Shown in pieces: positions 63,101-64,000 of a stretch of 64,000 nucleotides of DNA. The notes beneath the pieces were generated by a model. The model saw only the letters and a program-made list of their open reading frames with translations. It was not told the DNA's origin and searched no databases. Position numbers and translations under genes: made by a program. Source of the stretch: G963691885 sp963691885 (lineage in GTDB: Bacteria; Pseudomonadota; Alphaproteobacteria; UBA8366; Aestuariispiraceae). The stretch covers positions 62,001 to 126,000 of the forward strand of contig OY829843.1 in the NCBI GenBank assembly GCA_963691885.1, in the 5' to 3' direction. Within the stretch, counting starts at the first letter, position 1. The number at the start of each line of letters is the position of its first letter.

Positions 63101-63309
63101 TGAACCTCCAGATCAATGCCGCCAAAAGGCGAACCGCGATACCCTGAAATATAGCCGCGTGTGTCCAATCCCTTGGCCCGGTCGCGCCTTGCCTGATCAA
63201 GGGCAATTCGGACGATCGCCTGTGTTCCCGTCAGGAAGACGCGACCCTTTATCCGCGTATATCGATCTTCCAACGTGTAATTCTCGAGAGGAATCGTTTG
63301 ATTTGTCAT
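60172..63309 (-). pseudogene. Indolepyruvate ferredoxin oxidoreductase, C-terminus lost to IS3
   Basis: A large one-piece enzyme that oxidatively decarboxylates aryl-pyruvates to aryl-acetyl-CoA. 1045 residues remain: N-terminal pyrimidine-binding domain (YISGYRGSPFGGIDLEVQRN), TPP domain (IGCHFMASWMDRKTSSLIQM, NLGEGTYYHSGSLAVRQAIA), an iron-sulfur insert (VCEGCGDCSVESNCLSV, CNKDFTCVNGFCPSF) and the gamma domain (DVLVTGVGGTGVVTIGRLIS). After PFMPGKTDALTLPH it ends in the TGA of the IS terminal repeat, about 100 residues short of family length. Divergent from an Lrp regulator. Confidence 0.85.
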
Positions 63310-63412
63310 TGAGGCCTCATTCTTGCCGAACCTGATTTATTCAGGAGCAGGTTCATTATCGGGCATAGATGCGAGAATTAGCGCTCAAAATATTCCAATT
63401 ATTTCTCATATT

Positions 63413-63460
63413 TGATACATTTAAATCGGTAGACAGGAAGTTTTGATGAAAAATGTATCA
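63413..63460. promoter_or_regulatory. TGATACATTT / AAATGTATCA element at the Lrp gene
   Basis: TGATACATTT at 63413-63422 and its exact reverse complement AAATGTATCA at 63451-63460. The first half lies in the promoter region shared with the indolepyruvate oxidoreductase gene; the second covers codons 3-5 of the Lrp-family gene. The same ten bases, as an inverted pair in the opposite order, form the operator at 47047-47084. Likely autoregulatory site. Confidence 0.65.
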
Positions 63461-63913
63461 TTCAACGAAACAGATCAACGTATCCTGACAGAACTTCAAA
63501 AGGATGCGTCGCGCAGCATGAGTGAGATTGCCGAAGCGGCAAATACATCAGCCGCAACTTGCTGGCGGCGGGTTCGACATCTGGAAGAGGCCGGCATTTT
63601 GGGCCCGACTGTGCGCCTCGTGGAACCGGCATCGGTTGGTCGGCCGATGGATGCGTTTTGTCAGGTCCGGATCAAGTCGCAGGACGCCGCCTCGCGGGAA
63701 GACTTTCAGCGGTCCATGTCACTGGAACCTGCCATCGTGGAGGTTTACTCGATTTCCGGCGACTGGGACTACCTCGTCCATCTGCTCGTCAAGGATATGG
63801 CGGATCTGGAAAGCATTCTGATGAAGCGAATACTCGAGCATGAATGCGTCGCCGGCACATCAACAATCTTTGCCATGCGCCGCATAAAGCATGTCACAGA
63901 GGTACCGGTGTGA
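63446..63913 (+). CDS. Lrp/AsnC-family transcriptional regulator
   Basis: Protein of 155 residues from the ATG at 63446. N-terminal HTH (ILTELQKDASRSMSEIAEAA, SAATCWRRVRHLEEAGILGP) and a C-terminal RAM effector domain (VEVYSISGDWDYLVHLLVKD). Lrp-type regulators beside indolepyruvate oxidoreductase genes commonly respond to aromatic amino acids. The 5' end of its coding region contains one half of the candidate operator. Confidence 0.9.
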   Translation: MKNVSFNETDQRILTELQKDASRSMSEIAEAANTSAATCWRRVRHLEEAGILGPTVRLVEPASVGRPMDAFCQVRIKSQDAASREDFQRSMSLEPAIVEVYSISGDWDYLVHLLVKDMADLESILMKRILEHECVAGTSTIFAMRRIKHVTEVPV

Positions 63914-64000
63914 CCGACTGAAATGCCGAGTATTGTATCTGCCGGGTTTTATTAGGCCGCCTTTGCGATGGACTTTCTCGGGTCATAAAACGGCTTCTCC
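63914..64000. other. Window edge, no gene assigned
   Basis: The last 87 bp may contain the 3' end of a minus-strand gene: a frame reading EKPFYDPRKSIAKAA then stop is open to the window edge. It is too short to identify. Confidence 0.2.

Overview
The window comes from an IS-rich alphaproteobacterium, probably a marine or sediment chemoheterotroph that can oxidise reduced sulfur. The basis is the alphaproteobacterial sox gene order, a TRAP transporter, two alpha-ketoglutarate dioxygenases of the TauD/TfdA family, a hydantoinase pair, a one-piece indolepyruvate ferredoxin oxidoreductase, and codon use typical of moderately GC-rich Rhodospirillales-like bacteria. I cannot name the genus. No rRNA, tRNA or CRISPR array was recognised.

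Layout. 1-4350 is a pile of partial IS3-family (IS407-like) copies around a PAS-like gene, plus an IS66 tail. 4400-8754 holds an OGG-fold-like protein, a dispersed repeat and a LysR / TauD-type dioxygenase / GMC oxidoreductase unit. 8763-12370 is the wreck of an integrative element (helicase fragment, IS481 copy, AlpA-type regulator, zinc-finger protein, integrase tail) joined to a decapitated YeeE/SoxT-like gene. 13853-23253 is an intact sox locus: soxYZBCDEF on the minus strand, divergent from soxSRT. soxXA and soxVW are not in the window. 23254-31000 is accessory: small unknown ORFs, EF-hand proteins, a secreted Cys-rich gene split by an IS5/IS427 element, a second IS481 copy next to an EAL-domain fragment, and lrgA followed by an IS3-disrupted lrgB.

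32052-63913 is mostly catabolic. It contains a second TauD-type dioxygenase, a DapA-like aldolase, a TauE exporter, an MFS transporter, a dctPQM TRAP operon with an alpha/beta hydrolase, and a divergent tautomerase. Next is a minus-strand unit of hydrolase, tartrate/D-malate dehydrogenase, SDR and amidase. After it lie a frameshifted long-type GAPDH gene, DUF2237, an aldehyde dehydrogenase, a lysR-hyuA-hyuB unit, an IlvD/Edd dehydratase, two membrane proteins, a secreted deiminase coupled to a truncated SpoIIE phosphatase, and an IS-truncated indolepyruvate ferredoxin oxidoreductase divergent from its Lrp-type regulator.

The most useful new signal is a shared 10-bp element, TGATACATTT and its reverse complement. 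It forms a perfect inverted repeat in the DUF2237/aldehyde dehydrogenase promoter and recurs at the Lrp regulator's own start 16 kb away, suggesting one regulon. Several genes are broken in ways that can be rebuilt exactly: the Cys-rich protein, the GAPDH gene and one IS481 transposase.
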